Shown in pieces: positions 11,001 through 26,000 of a stretch of 64,000 nucleotides of DNA. The notes under the pieces were generated by a model. It was not told the DNA's origin. It worked only from the letters and a program-made list of their open reading frames with translations, and did not search any database. This DNA comes from Nemopilema nomurai (Eukaryota; Cnidaria; Scyphozoa; Rhizostomeae; Rhizostomatidae): positions 1-64,000 of the forward strand of contig ML133391.1 of NCBI GenBank assembly GCA_003864495.1. The letters are read 5' to 3'. The position numbers were made by a program, and so were the translations under genes. Numbering within the stretch: position 1 is the first letter of the stretch; the number at the start of each line of letters is the position of its first letter.

Positions 11001-14000
11001 CACCTAAGAAAAGCCTCGATGGGGTGGGAGATTGTAGGCCGGATCTTAGAGAAAAACAATTGTTTTATATTTGAGACTACTTGTTCGAGTTCATCTCCCT
11101 CAAATCTTTTTCAACACAAAGAGGATAATTGCAAAAGACCAATGGCAAAAGAAAACATATGATGAAAACCATGAAAGCAAGCAGGTTTCGCAAAATTTTC
11201 CACAAAACAACAAACTAGTCTGACGTAACAAAGGGCATAACGAAGATAAGAAATGCAAGGGTGCAAACTGAAGTTACATTCAAAACTTGGGAGTGTCCTG
11301 TTCTCTATTCCGCAGGTAAAGGGTGTATAAATACAAGTGTCTTCAATTCATCGTCAATTCTTTATTCAAAATGTGAGTTGTAGGCTAAGATGACCAAGGT
11401 AGAAGGTAAGGGTTACTCACCAAGATCCAGGTGCCCAGATCCTTTGCTGCGACGTGACCTTAATACGTAAGCAAATAAGACATATAAGATGAAAGAACCA
11501 ACACAAGTAGGTACACAGGCATACTACAAAGGAACTAAGACAGAGCGTCGCGACATCTATTTGGATAATGCGTGAAATCCTATTGTGACAAATTGTTAGG
11601 CGAACTTCTTCGCAAAGGAATGAATTCCAGAGCGAAAAAATCATATCCAAGTCAATAAAATCCTTTAACACTGTGCAGGTCACGCAGGGGGTAATCCAAA
11701 AATGTTTGGAGATCCAGAAACAAAAACAATTTACACTTCTGACAAATGAGCATGGTCAAATGTTTTGTTTCACAGAATGAAAAGCCCTTTAAATAAATTG
11801 TCCATGCGAAAATTTACTTAAAATTCAAATATGTTACAAATTTGACTTAATTCACTATTTCATGTGATTTATCAATCGAAACTAATCATATTTCAATAAC
11901 ACACAAAGTATTAGAGCTGTAAAAAATGGAAATATTTATAAGAAAGACTCAAAACAAACACATGTACCGAAAACCTTTAAGAATTTTTTCAAGGGTCAAA
12001 TAGGTGTCAATTTCTATGAGGGGAAATTCTCGGGAAAGACTCATGGCAGATACTAGCGTTCTATACAGGCAAATATCCGTGAATATTCTGCTTGCAAAAT
12101 GGTTACATACACAGTAAATAAATACACATGTAAAAAACTACCAAAAACATTCTTGCCGATAGACACAAACGATCCGAAGAAATTTGAAGAGCAAAGGAAC
12201 TTTACTCAGTTGTAGGGTATTTTGGCGGAATTATAGCTTTTGGGCTACCGAAGAGAACACCTTAACTCCCCTAGCAAAGGGTTTGGGCTTGTCGCCAAGA
12301 GACTATTGGGCACTGCGCAGGCGGAAAGAGGACTTGGGATTTATCCACCAGCAGCATGAATAAGCGTATTAATATATACTTGACTGGAGCGAGGGCGCTG
12401 TGAGGTCAACAAGGCTCTACGTGAAAGTATACAGATTTTGAATATGCCCAGGGCATGACTCTGCTTGGTAGCTGTGAAATGTTGTCCTGGACGTAAATCG
12501 TCGAGGGGAAACACAAGTAGTTACTTGCTTATTAAAGTGGGGATATCTTAGATTTTACATCTCAAAACAACACAGATCCACAGTGAAAATTTGGTCCTGA
12601 TATGGAACTTCAAATCCTAAGACTTTCATTCAATAAAATATTAAGCCAAAAAGCAATGTAATATACCGAAATTTTAATGGGTAAAGCTCCACGGGAGCAA
12701 TCCAAAAGAGTTTAGCTCGTGGTTGAGGAACACTCTGTAATGTTATTAGATGCTACGTTAATCAAGGCTTTGAAAACCAAAATCTCTATGTTGGTGGTGT
12801 TTCCTTGAACTATGGCCTAGTATTTGAAAGGGACGGTGCACTAGACCTCTAAACAAGCTGATGACCTCAAATACTCAGTAAAAACCAAAGATTGATGTTA
12901 CCAGAAAGAAAGGCGCAGCGATATAACAGACGAGAACGTACTTTGCTGAGATGTGAGAACCCCTTAGAATGATCTACACACGTGCGACAGCAATCGTATT
13001 TTAATTAGGGATGTCTCAGACCAGAGTCTGGACTGCCTAGCCACTGGAATAAATGTAATTGCGGATCAACATACCTGATGTTGCTGGATCCCATGCTGAA
13101 CTCACTGAAGTTCTCATCTCCATCTTCAGCTTTGAGAGATGCCTTGTGGTTAAAGAAAGACTTATTAGAGAAATATTTGCGGATCCGCTCCACCATTTTA
13201 GTTGCTGTACAGGCAGGTAATGCTTATAGAATCTGTTTATCGAGGGACTTGCCAAACAAGAGACGAATCACAGAGGCGCCAGGAGATAACAAATATTCGG
13301 GTCTGAAAACGCAATCGGTTATCAGTTGCTTTTAAAAGGCTGTCAATAAAATTTTGTACTGAATTCTCTTTAATATTCCCTGGCTTGAAAACTAGGCAGC
13401 AATCATTACTGTTTACAATAACAAGGAAAGGACAAAAATAAGAACACTGTGTATCGAGTCAGTGTCAGTAATAAAACTAGGAATTTTACAATTCACTCAA
13501 ACAATCAATAATCGTGTTTTTATTCGACAAATGATGGCGTTGTTGCTGAAATTACAACAACAAACATTGAAAGAAGTGCGACAATAAATCATTTAAAAAT
13601 ACGATACAAGTATACATACCTCGTAGATGTCACACTGCTCAACCAAATTCTTGTTCTTCGGGGTTCTGCTTCTAAATTTCTAATTAAGAGACAAAAAATA
13701 ATTTGAAGCGATTAAACGGCTGTTCGAATGACCAAAAAGAGGTAGGATCTGTTCCAGAGTGGGGTCAAAACCAAATGTTAAACGGCATGTTTCAATTGAC
13801 GTTGATTTTAACGTTAGCTTCACCATAAACGTTTTTGACATGAAAGTGAAAATAGAAGGTACTACGGGTCGAAGCGAGGCTGCAGGTCATTGCGACACTA
13901 TCACTAAAAAAGGAGCATTTCTGCTTATGTTTCAGACTACTCAAACCTTCGTTTAAAGAAAAATACTGTACCAAAACAAAGCCAGGCCACCATACCTGCA

Positions 14001-17000
14001 CAATTGCCTCCATGCCTTCTTCTTCTAGCGCGTCGGTGATGTCATAAAACGTCTTCTGGTCTGGTGTTCCGTACAAAATCTATTGGCAGAGGAAAGACAG
14101 TTATAATTTGTCCGGCCGGTAATTTCATTTCGCCAACTTTCTCTACCTCTGGCTGGGTGGCTACGACTCGTCGTCTGAAGAGCAACTAATAAACAATCAA
14201 AACTCGTTTGGTATGGCAAATTCCTTTTACCATAAAACGATTTAGATTAAAAAGCGAAAGGCAAATTTTGCAACCAGCCTCGCTATTATACTGTACGCTT
14301 TGAGACTGTTATTAAATCAGACCTCAACATGGGCATAAAATAAAAACTTTCAATTACAAACATGAGTTGTGGTTGGCACAATGCAGTGTCACGAGAATGG
14401 AGAATGGAGTTCTGAATACGATCGAATACATGATCAGCAAAGAAGTTGACCAAGAACTACCCGAATCACCAAACCAACTGCTCTCAATAGTGGCAATGCA
14501 AAGTTTATTAATTTGAGTTCAACCTCGAGGGAAACCAATTCAACTAGAGTGGCATATCTGGGGCGGATGAGTTGACGTATTTATTCAACACAGTCCTACC
14601 TTGTTTATTAAAGTCATTGCATACTCGAGCAGTTCGTCGTCAGTAGAGTTATCCGTTTCATTAAGTATGTCCAAAATTCCCTTTGCATGGCATGTTTCTG
14701 GAACAAAATTTGCGAAAATATGTCATTATTTAAAAAAATTCGTAGAAATTTGAAAGACAGGTTGAAATGCATATAGACTGATAGAAGGGTTGCTTTGCAT
14801 GAATAGCTCTGAGAACTGAGATACAGGGGTGGTATTGAATAAAGCCCACCTCTAGAAGTGTCGACCCCCTTTACTGCGTTCCAGACCAGTCTTGCATTGC
14901 TTTCTGTGTACTCGACGAAAACCAGCAGCAACTTGAGGGAGGTTTTCTGCACAAGGCGATACTGCAAAAATGGAAAATATTAAGCACATTGAAACATGGG
15001 GCCAATTATTTACACGTAAGGCGGGCGTGCAGCGACTTTAAACTTCTAGGATAATCATCATAAAAGAATATGGCAAACTAAGAAGTGGAAGATAGGCACC
15101 TCTAGACTAAAGGCAAAGGAGTAAAATAATACCAGCAGCCAGATCATCCATTTATTAATCTGAGTAGCATGAAATAGAAAAACCAACCCTTGAAGAGAGC
15201 AACTGATACAGCCACTGTATAGTTTCATTGTGCTGGATGACTCCATTCATACCATCAACATACAACATGATTTGCCCGATGGCTGCAAGAAAAATTTTAA
15301 AAACCAATTTACTTTCGGCTGCTTTAATACTCATAAAGAAATGTTGCCTCCACTCATTCGAGCGAAGGCACTCCACATACACCATAATTAATCAGCTGTA
15401 TATGGCCTGCGATTGCACAGAATGTCACTGATCCGAACAACAACAACATGTTACGTTTGGCAAGCTTCGTGATCATGCAGCATATTCGGTGACAACAAAA
15501 AATCAAACCTTCAAGACTGAAACACGTTTGAATAGCAAGAATGCAAAACTAGAATACTTCGTAGCCGAAAACTGCACTGGATTTCTAAGAAGACATGCAA
15601 TTACCGCCACTGGATCCTACTGAGAACTTTTAGAACGCATCAGATCCTTCACCTAAAAACTACTGCATCCACGCCATCATATCGAGCATTGAAACTTAAT
15701 CAGTTGACTTGATGCTGCGCTACTTGCCAAGAACAGATAGGCCACTTAAATCAAGATGTGGGCCATGGTGGTCGGGGGGACACGTACTTGTTCCTTAAAT
15801 GAGTTTCTGAAGGCAACGGGGACAGCTCGGTACATTTCAAGTAAATTTTGATTGAGTTGACGAGCAAGCAATATTTCAAGGAGACCAGAAAGTCTTAAAG
15901 TGACCATATCTTGCAAAGGGTAAAAACCGTGAATCTGTGGAACCGAGAATGCAAGTGCCTCAGGCCTAATTGCAATAGGAAAGAATGGCCATTGCACGCC
16001 CCCGTCGAAGCTCAGTACACAATAACGCGTGGCCTCGCCAGTTGTAAAACTCTTACGATCTTTTATCCTGATTAACTGGAGTCAAATAGCTGTGGAAGAA
16101 GGCTCATATCTACTTAGGCTACGTAGAATACGGCATTATGGGAGCTTAAAGATCAACTGATGCAACCCTCTCCGACAAGTCTTGACATCAGACGAGGTGC
16201 AGATGTGTCTTAAAAATATGTTTACGAGGAAAACGCTGGGTGCGTGATTATAACGAGTCTAAGGAATGAAAAGGAGACCGCATGCCCGATACGAAAAATC
16301 AGTAACATCCAATCCAACGATTATCTGGCCACAAGTAATTAGAAGTGAGTAATGGCTTAAAGATAAACCTGAGAAATTGGCAAATAAGTCTTGGATCGGT
16401 TTTACAGAGAATTCCTTCATCCTGCAGACAAACATTCCCTCAAGAAGTAATCAACAAAGCGATTTTCCGCGATCTGCGGGTTTCGTGGGCCTTCGAATAC
16501 GGCTTTAAAGGTAACGCCTTTCTCTATATTACCCAACTGAAATAAAATTATCTATTTCGAAAAAAATTTCACTTTTAAGCCTATATTGACTCATTCCAAT
16601 GATTGGATGCATTTCAAAAAGTAGCAATATTATTCAGTTATAAACAAGACTGATTCTATCGTCCAGCAAATATGGATGAAACTGCTTTTCATAACTGAAA
16701 ATAACTAAACACCTGTAGAGAAAACAACACCCAGACGTAGAGCTATCAATCAGAAACCAATCGGATAGGTCAATACGTAAGCAACTAAGCAGTATGAGGA
16801 AGCGAATACAGATTCATTTCAAGATTGCATTGGGTAAACTGTTGGTAACATTTGACTTGTTGAACAATTTCAATTTAGCCTTGTTTTTGGAAGTCGTTGG
16901 CGAATTCTTGAGTTTGAGTATCAGGACAAATCGGGACAGGTGGTCACATTTGAAGCGTCGGGCAGCCAAAAATGTGGACAAGGCATCAACAGCGGTGACG

Positions 17001-20000
17001 TTAATAGCAGCATTAACAACGATGATAATAGAAGCAGCATTAACAACGATGACGTCAGAGGCACCATTAACAACGATGCCGCCAGAAGCAGCATTAACAA
17101 CGATGACGTCAGAGGCAGCATTAACAACGATGACGTTAGAAGCAGCATTGACAACGATGACGTCAGAGGCAGCATTAACAACGATGACGTCAGAGGCAGC
17201 ATCAACAACGATGACGTCAGAAGCAGCCCGAATTGTGGCATGTGAACGGGACAGAGATGGTGAACGGGACAGAGATGGTGACATGCGATACGCACCTCGT
17301 AGAATGTAATTTTGGTAGTTTTGATCGGCGTCAGTGCCCACGCTGATGAGACAGTTGAGTCCATCGGCAGTGACGAATTCGTGCACCAAATCCTTGTCAT
17401 CCTGAAGAAAAAAAGGAACACTGAGAAACTGAACTTGATTACAAAACAGAAAACCCCATAAAATCTAAAAACACGAATCTTTACAAACGTCAATGAATCA
17501 TGCATTGGATTCCCCAATGATACTTGCAACAAAATGTCTAACATTTTGAAAGATCCATTAGGCCAGATGCAATCACTGATATCTGGTACCTATGGTCGTC
17601 GTATATTTTCCACGTATTTCCCGCGCATTTTCAAATGAGACTTCCCCTTCATATCCACGTTGCCTTCGTGTTCGTGCTATATAAAAAGCGTTTGCCTCTT
17701 TTTGCGCGGCGCGTCTGGCCTCGAGCACGATCAGCTCTCGGTATGACGTAATCAACACAAACTCGTGGTTTCCATAATCAGCCGTAACAATTAGCCTTAA
17801 GAAAAACCTGATCAGTAATGACGTGGGAGTACAAACGAAATTCTATTAAATGCCAACTACTGCCGATCCCTTTCGTTTGCAAGTACGTTCATTCAGAGGA
17901 AGAAAATACGTCTTCACGAGAACAATTGTAATTATATCTTCCGCTAGTGATTAAATCACGTTTCAGTTAATGTTTATTACTAACTGTTTGGGGGTAGACA
18001 CAACATCTTAAGAACATTACTCATGAGGACCATCAAATTGACATTTAGCTTGCCAATAATCCAATTTACTTGAACATCGACCATGTTTCGAGAAAAAGCA
18101 CGTACAACGCTTGGCACCTTCCACCGAGCGATGAGACAACAGACACCACAACAAGTACGTGGCAATAAGCCAATGGGATATGACGTCACTCGACCATGGA
18201 TTCAAAACTTAGCGTGAGCGGCTTCGGCATACCAGAAACGATTTCCCATCTTTCATCCCCTCAATAAGCTTGGTAAGCAGGCTAAGTCTTCGAGAGCAAC
18301 ACATTGACATGAAATGGCTGACAATACCGTAAGTGACTGCTAATGCAATGCAGGTATAGTTCGGCACGAGGTATACAGACCGCAGAGGACAAGCTCAAAA
18401 GCCTCCGTGGGTCACAAGACGGGCCACAGCTATTAAATCTTGTTTCACTCTAATGAATCGCGTCCATTCGATACCGCAGCTATTTGAAGTAGCTCAACCA
18501 ATTTATACCCGAATTAGCAACGGGAAGGATAGGGAATAGATCGGCGAAGGCTCGAAAAGGAGCGTTGAAAATGCACGAAGAATAGAGATGCGGTACCGAG
18601 AGATCGTGGTAAGGCAGGAGATACGAAGACAAGCTTGCACGTCCAGAGAGAACTGGGAACGTAGAAGTCTTTAAAGACCGAATGATTAAGTAGTTTTAGT
18701 GACGGCAACAAATGGTATTGATTGATAAGCCCTTTGGATACGATGGTGTCTGCAAATCATTTAACAAAATCACCATAACCATATGGCGATGGACATGAAA
18801 ACGGACAACGGCTATTCTTGGGACAAGTGGACCAGACTTGCCAGGCGTAAACATTCGCCTTCAGCCCGCTAAAGGAGCCAGTCATAGCTCTTGTTTGCGG
18901 CAAACCTTTCCGATTTATCGCCAATTCGAGAGAGAAATGCCCAGTTCATTAGCTATTTTAGTAGGTCGCCCTTTTGTCCAGGTCGAGGAAATCATTTCGG
19001 ATGAGCCTTCCTGGGCCGTGTTTGCTGGGACCGAAATCTGGTTTCTTGTTCCTTCCTAAGTGAAATCTCTTGAGTTTGTATCCGCAGGGAAACCACAAGA
19101 GCGCTACCAATCCTAGACGATTTATTCTTTGATCATCGGATCAGCCACGAATCATTTTAATGTCTAAAGGAGCCTAATAATACTAACTGCAGGCTGGATT
19201 TAAACGTATATAATAAAGTGGTTAGGCAATGCAGAGTAAAACCCGGTTTTCCAGCTGCGGAAGGAACTGGCAGTTAGCCGAGAATCCACCGTCCATTGAA
19301 TTCAACTTGAATTGTTAATGTGTTTAGAATAGAAATCCATGAAGATAGAATCAAATTTCATTAACAAGGAAGTTTGCTCTTCGACTTTGGAACTCCTTTC
19401 ACCATCAACTCTCTCTCTCTCTCTTAGCTCCGCCGCAAACTCATTACCCTGTGAAAACGTTTGCAACAATTTAAATTTTCCCAGATAGCATGGTGGCAAA
19501 CTCTATCGGTGAAACCCGTTTTGTGTCCATTTCCCAGATAGCATGGTGGCAAACTCTATCGGTGAAACCCGTTTTGTGTCCATTTGTAAGGTTCCTGAAT
19601 AAAAATAATAATAATAATAATAAATGTTATTACCTGAAAGATTTGCTTCAGTGAGAACAGGGCACGTCGAAGGTCTCTACCAGTTGCACTGATAAGCTTG
19701 GCTGCAAAGAGAGAAGATACTCAAAGTTAGAATGGATAAATGGAATGGGCAACCTACAATTTTGAAAAGAAAGTAACATATGTGTAACATACATGCATGC
19801 GGGAGAGGCGGAAGAGATGGGACAGAGAGCACAGAGAGTGGGGGAGAGGGCAGAGAGGAACAAGAGAGAAGGGGGAGCAGAAGAATAAGTGAGGGGGAGG
19901 GAGCAGAAGAATTAGAGAGAAGAGAGAGAGAGAGCGAAGGAATTAGAGAAAGAGGGGGAGAGGACAGAGGAACAAGAGAGAAAAGGGAGAGCAGAAGAAT

Positions 20001-23000
20001 ATGACAGACGAGGGGGAGGGAGCAGAAGAATTAGGGAGTTGGGGGAGAGGGGAGAGGAAATAGAGAAAACGGGGAGAGCAGAAGAATAAGAGATGGCGAG
20101 TCTGTCTGCATAATGCAATTTTTGCAACACAACCCCCAAAACAACGGTGAATAAAAACGCCCACAAAACCTTATCTATAGTTTAAAGTCTAAAGTTCCCA
20201 CAGGCGCCACTGTAGGCTCTGAATAGCGAAATTTCGATAAGGGCGGCTCGGTGCTAATCGACCCCGAAGCCAATCAAAACACATGAAGATATTCTTCTAT
20301 TGCGAGACGAGTTGAGATGAAGGACGGGCCTAGCCAAACCCGAAGGAAATAACGTGATACGTGCGACAATAGACAGCTTCCTTAAAAGTGGATTTGTGAA
20401 TGATCTCCGTTATCACACGAAACTTTTTAACGACACGGAAACAAGATATTGCCACATTAGCGCTTTACAAGGTTAGTTCAGAGGGTATTAAAATCAAATA
20501 CAATTTGGTAACATGTTTTGATAAATCAGAGGAAAATCAATTAATTTTACAATCAAGTTAAATTGGCAGACGAATAAAAAACATTAGATGCCAAAACCAC
20601 ACATACGGAAAGTACTTCTCAATGCGAAATCATATTAAACCTGCGCAAAAGGATAGGGTCAAAAACCATTGCGTAGGGACACGAAGCGAAGGAGCCCTTA
20701 GGATTGACAAGTAGCGGTTAAACTTGTACTATTTATCGAATGACATGAAACATCAAGTGCATTTCCGTTCTGAGAGTTTCAGTGTTACCACAAAAGATTT
20801 CTGGGCCTTGGAAGAATAGCTTGTATAACAGCAACATCTCATTTTGATCACAGCAAAATCCTATTGGCACAGTAAAAACTTGTATACCTGGGAGCAAATT
20901 CTCAATACTAGGCATGTGAATCTAGTAAATCGCTCAACATAAACTAAAAAGTCGCTCCCTTTACAGAATGCATGCCCAGTTCGTGGAGGGGGGGGGAGGG
21001 CATGTCAGAAAGAGGTCGTGTTACCTTCGTGAGTATAGAGGCCATCAAATCGAATAGAGGCCACCAAGAGCAGATAAACAAGTGTAGTAAATTAGGCAAC
21101 ATTAAGAACAAATCTGTAAAAATTACTCCTTTTAAAAATTATAACGAACACTATTAGTGCTTAATCGGTTTATGCGGAAGACAATTTCACGAAAACATGA
21201 AAGCGAGGGTTGGCTTTTCTACTTTCCAGGAGATTTAAAGACGACTAAAGGTGCTGAATGGGTCTGACAGTAGGGGGTTTTGCTAAGCTCACTCCTCGGC
21301 GAAATGAAGGCACCAAGCGAGAGGATTTCTTTTGCAGTGAAGCAACAAAGAGAGCTAACCGAAATGGATCTGACTTCCAAAACAAGGTCTCACGAAAAGA
21401 GCTTTAGCTACACGCCTTTCATGAAAACGAAAACATCCCTGTACGGTACAACAGGCTTGGATCTGCCGCAAATAATAAATATAGGAAAGATCACAATACG
21501 CTTGCAAACAATCGACAAAACGAAATAAAAAGTCGATAAAACAAATGGAAACACATAGAAATTAACAATCAATACTAAAAAACGATTCGCGTCCATTCGC
21601 TTGTCGACCGCTCCACTTCTTACGAACATTTTTTTTACATCGTTACACTTAGTATTAACAACTAATTCCTTCTAAGTAACAAGCAGAAAATGTAGTCCTT
21701 GAGAAACGTTTATAGAGGAGAACAGGTAAAACAGTGCCGGACTGGAAACCAGTTAAAGTACTAGAGTGTACTGTAGAAGAATGTACCCAAGAAAACAGCG
21801 AATTCTAAAAGAATTCTAAAAGGATACCGAAGTCTTGACTAGAAATATACAACGCTTTCAAGTTGGTTTTCTCTATCTCTATAACTAAAAGATATTCAAG
21901 CCCATCCATTTTTGTCGGTGCCGATGCAGAGGTCCACTTAACGATCTTAGTCAGTAGCTTGTCAGAAAAGTGGCTCAAATTCCCAAATAAAGGCCAACCT
22001 CTTTATAAACTTGATTGTGGTTGCCTATGTTTCAGCGTCAAGTTAAGCGTCATTTTCTACACACAAAAAGTAAAAACTAGTAAACATGCGGTGAAAAGTC
22101 GACACTCCGGTGTAAATTTATTTTCTGACAAACTTTTCTGAAATTTTCGAAGCAAAATTTGTTGGAACCTTCCTGGATATTGCATTGAAAACGCAAGACC
22201 AAAGATCGAAAATTGTTTTCGGTCCAAGTTGTATACCGGTGATTTAACTATACGTTTATCGATGGAGAACTCGCAATTTACCCTTGGTGCATACTACTTG
22301 GATACACCATGGACCTTATAGCAGGCAACGGGCGAGACATTTCAAATAGTGAACAGTGGATCGAAACTAAAAACGTTGGACTTGTTTTGCAACAACTACA
22401 TTCCTAAGCAATAAACGTATTTGGAAGTTTCAGTTAATTGACATGAAAACGTGGTCAACTTGTTTAATTCCAGCGGATTATTAGACAAAATAAAGCCCAA
22501 CCCTTTTGTCTGAGACAGAGGAATTAATTTTGTTCAATACGAGTGTCACATAGCTTCGCTAAATCCGACAATCCAAAACGTATTCTGGAATTATTTTCTG
22601 GCCATTGACTCCCATCGCTAAATTCGGGAGCTTGACAGCGCCAGACGTGCTTCCTGAAGTTAGCACCTAAACAAAACCCACTTTATAGGGACACTGGCCT
22701 TGAAATGGCTCACTATTCACAAGCACCTTCTGAACAGGCGAGTGTGATGGAACCATGAAGTATTTGTCGTTGGGAAACTTCGTCCGAGGAACTTGCCAGC
22801 TATTGCTATGCGCATGCGTGACTATGATTCCTCCGAAAGGAATGGACGAGAATCGCTCACGTCTTTATTAAAACTAGAGTTCGTTATTCCAATATCATTC
22901 TCGTCTTCAGTATTCGTTTTTTAAGTTTTTGACACTGTACCATACCAACACTGTAAAATAATCCAATCCTACAAAAACTGACATCTATCAAAATTTCACC

Positions 23001-26000
23001 CACACACAACCAAGGGAAAGACCATAAATATATTTCTGTTTAGCCTTGGACTGATAGAACCGGGTTGTAATTCGGCTTAATTTTTATAATTCTTATGATG
23101 AGAACCTACTTTAGCCAGATATAACTATTTCTTGTCATAATTGCAACGCATGATTTCAACTGAGCTTCACCGAGTGAAAAAGAAATTATGAAATTTAATG
23201 AATAACGAGAAGTTAAAGCCAAATCGTTTGATGTGAAGCTGACACACAAATGCTGAAATTCAACAATGATGCAATGATGATAAATTCGACCCTAGCTGAC
23301 AGCGAAAGAAAGAATCGTCTGATCTTTGACCTATGTCATGGAAACCAATGACTGAAAGGAGGCGGCAGCTGATGGCGGCCGGCAGCAAGAGGAAGGACTT
23401 TTAGGCCCTTGTTTGGAATTTGACGCAGTTGCTAGCTGCCGACAATATGCTTAACGTGTAAATTAAAATGAAACTAGCACAGTTGTGACGTATATAAGGT
23501 GATACAGACTAGCGGATATAACGAATAGTAGACCATTTAATAGCCCCACCTTCACACACAAAAGATTTATACTAAACCAATTTGTACCTTTAATATATAA
23601 CAAGATAGAAAACTTATTTCTTGAAGTCGGACGTAAATCTCGAACGTAAATCACACACTAATCTGACAGAGGGAGAAATGATTGCATGTGTCTGGTTTAT
23701 GTCCGTTAGGTAGATATGGTTGCTCCTTCTTAGCGCCGTGGGGTGAGTTCCTGGTGCATTGCCATTTTCAAATGGTACAAATATTTTACTCATGCAGAAA
23801 AAATATAGAACTTCCTAGCACTTAAGGGGATGGGGTGCCCAAACTCTAAAATGAATGCAGATATGAACCCTGTGCTGCAATCGCACGATGTCTCGGTTAA
23901 AGCTCGCGTGAATTAAAAACCCATTAAGTGTCTCGTTTCAAAGTCAACAAATTGGTTTTGGTTTCTCCGGAGGTAAGTGTCGTAAACCGAAAATGATGTT
24001 TACGAATTCAAAAGATGAAACAAAGCCTGAGAAGACAGTCAACTTTCATCATGGAGGAAAATTTGTGTGGGCCTGCAAAAACGGAGAAGAATAATACGAA
24101 CTGTGGGAATTGACTGCGTGGCAGACAGAGAAATTCTTTGTACAAAAACAAGGAGCATTTTTGCTATTCACTGCTGAACAATCACACAAAAGCCTGCAGC
24201 GGGCAAAGAGGTTGCGCGCGACTGGAAAAATAAATAAGTGCAACAAAGGACGCGAAAATTACACAAAACATCGGCCATAGCAAGCAGGGTCAATGTCTTT
24301 GCACGGATTGGCTGGTGTTGTGTGAAAGTAATTCTTACAAATAAATATTGACTGCCATTTGTATATGGCAAGACGTTTGTCTCCGACTTTAAGCAAATGC
24401 AAGTCCATGCTAATGCAGATGCATGGAATGTGATTTCCACATTCCAAGAGAGGACTCTCTACCCAGTTAACCATAATTTGGGCCATCAACGCCCAGACTA
24501 GCAACGTTTACACAGGCTCTTCAAGGATCATGATTATCCAGGCTCTGATTTCATAGACAAAAAAAGGGAGATTCATGTTGTTAATGTCCTTGACTTAGTT
24601 AACTATAAGGGTATGCCTGTTTGTTGTATCCTCCTCACTTATGAAATTACTCTATCATCCACAGCTCTACATACCCAGATCAGTTGAAAGGAAAGGTATT
24701 GATTAGAGCATTTACCAAATGGCACATGTTGGTTGATATTCAAAACAGCTTGTGAAGAGATCATTGAAAGAACCATCTTCATCATCTTCATTCATTACAC
24801 TGGTAAAATTAATTGAGCTGAGAAGCTCCTGGTACTGGTTTCATGTGTGAGTTAAGGCTTCATATATATGCCTTCTTATAATATATATATATATGCAAAA
24901 GTCACACCAAAATTCCATGACCCCACTTTTTTATACCATCACACACCTAACTTATCGTAAAATAAAAAATAAAATAAATATCTGAAACTTTAGAACAACT
25001 TTGGTAAAACTTTAAAAGCTCTGGTTGACTATACTAATGAAGGCACTCCACAATGTACAACTGGAGCTATGGTAGCAACTTGAAAACTCAGTATGAAAAT
25101 AATCATGCAAGATTAATGCTGTGACTGAGTATAGTATCCTCTAGACATATGATTAATTAAACATTTTTGTATATCAAAGCTATAACCCTCCAAGTGACAA
25201 TTAAAACTGGAAAAGTATCTTATTGTGTTACTAATTGTGAAAATTGTTAACCATAGTAAACTGTCTATTTTTTCACAAAGGTGATCTTTGGATATATAAA
25301 GAGACATAAACCTTTCACAAACTAACTTGGGTTCAAATGGATTTGTGAATTTGCATAGGTTAACATTATTTTTCTAAATAGCATATGCAACTGATCTGTG
25401 TTTGCTTTGAGCTTGAGCAATGTCAACAAACCCAAAATCATGTCTCAAGATTAGAAATGGGAAATTCAACATTTTATAGCATAAACAGACTACTTGCATG
25501 AAAAAAAGTACATAAAAAAATACCAATGACTTGCCCTAAAATGGAGCATTTTATTGAGGGTGCTGCTTTATACCTGGCAGCCACTAAAGTTTCAATTAAT
25601 AATGAAAGTATCAACCAGTTTTTAACACTGCATTCCTTTCAAATCTGTTTGTACCATACTCATACATTCTTAAACATATTGGATAAAAGAAAAGCTGTTT
25701 TTCTCATTGAAAATTTTCAAAAGTAAGCTTTTCAGCCAAGCTGAGCAGTGATAAGCTGTGCCTTATCCGTAAAAAATTGTTTCAAATAGCGTACATTTCG
25801 CCAGTTCTGTTGTTTGCACTAGCCAAGGTTTTAATTTCAAACATTCCATTTTATGAGCCTATGTAATTTGTTTAATAAAGGCAAACTGGGTCATAATATA
25901 TTGTTCAGTATCGAGTCCCCATTACATTTTAACTTAGAACATGAATAACATTGGCGACTTGGGTATAAAGTCTGCGACAGACTCGCAATTCCGTCAGCTT

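Noticed and set aside
16794..17544. Open frames of 171-207 codons with [13 protein letters not shown] repeats
   Set aside because: The 27-bp unit is a multiple of three, so several frames stay open; a true FHOD exon and its donor overlap them on the minus strand.
19780..20166. Glu/Arg-rich and Ser/Leu-rich frames on the two strands
   Set aside because: Low-complexity translation of the purine tract inside an FHOD intron.
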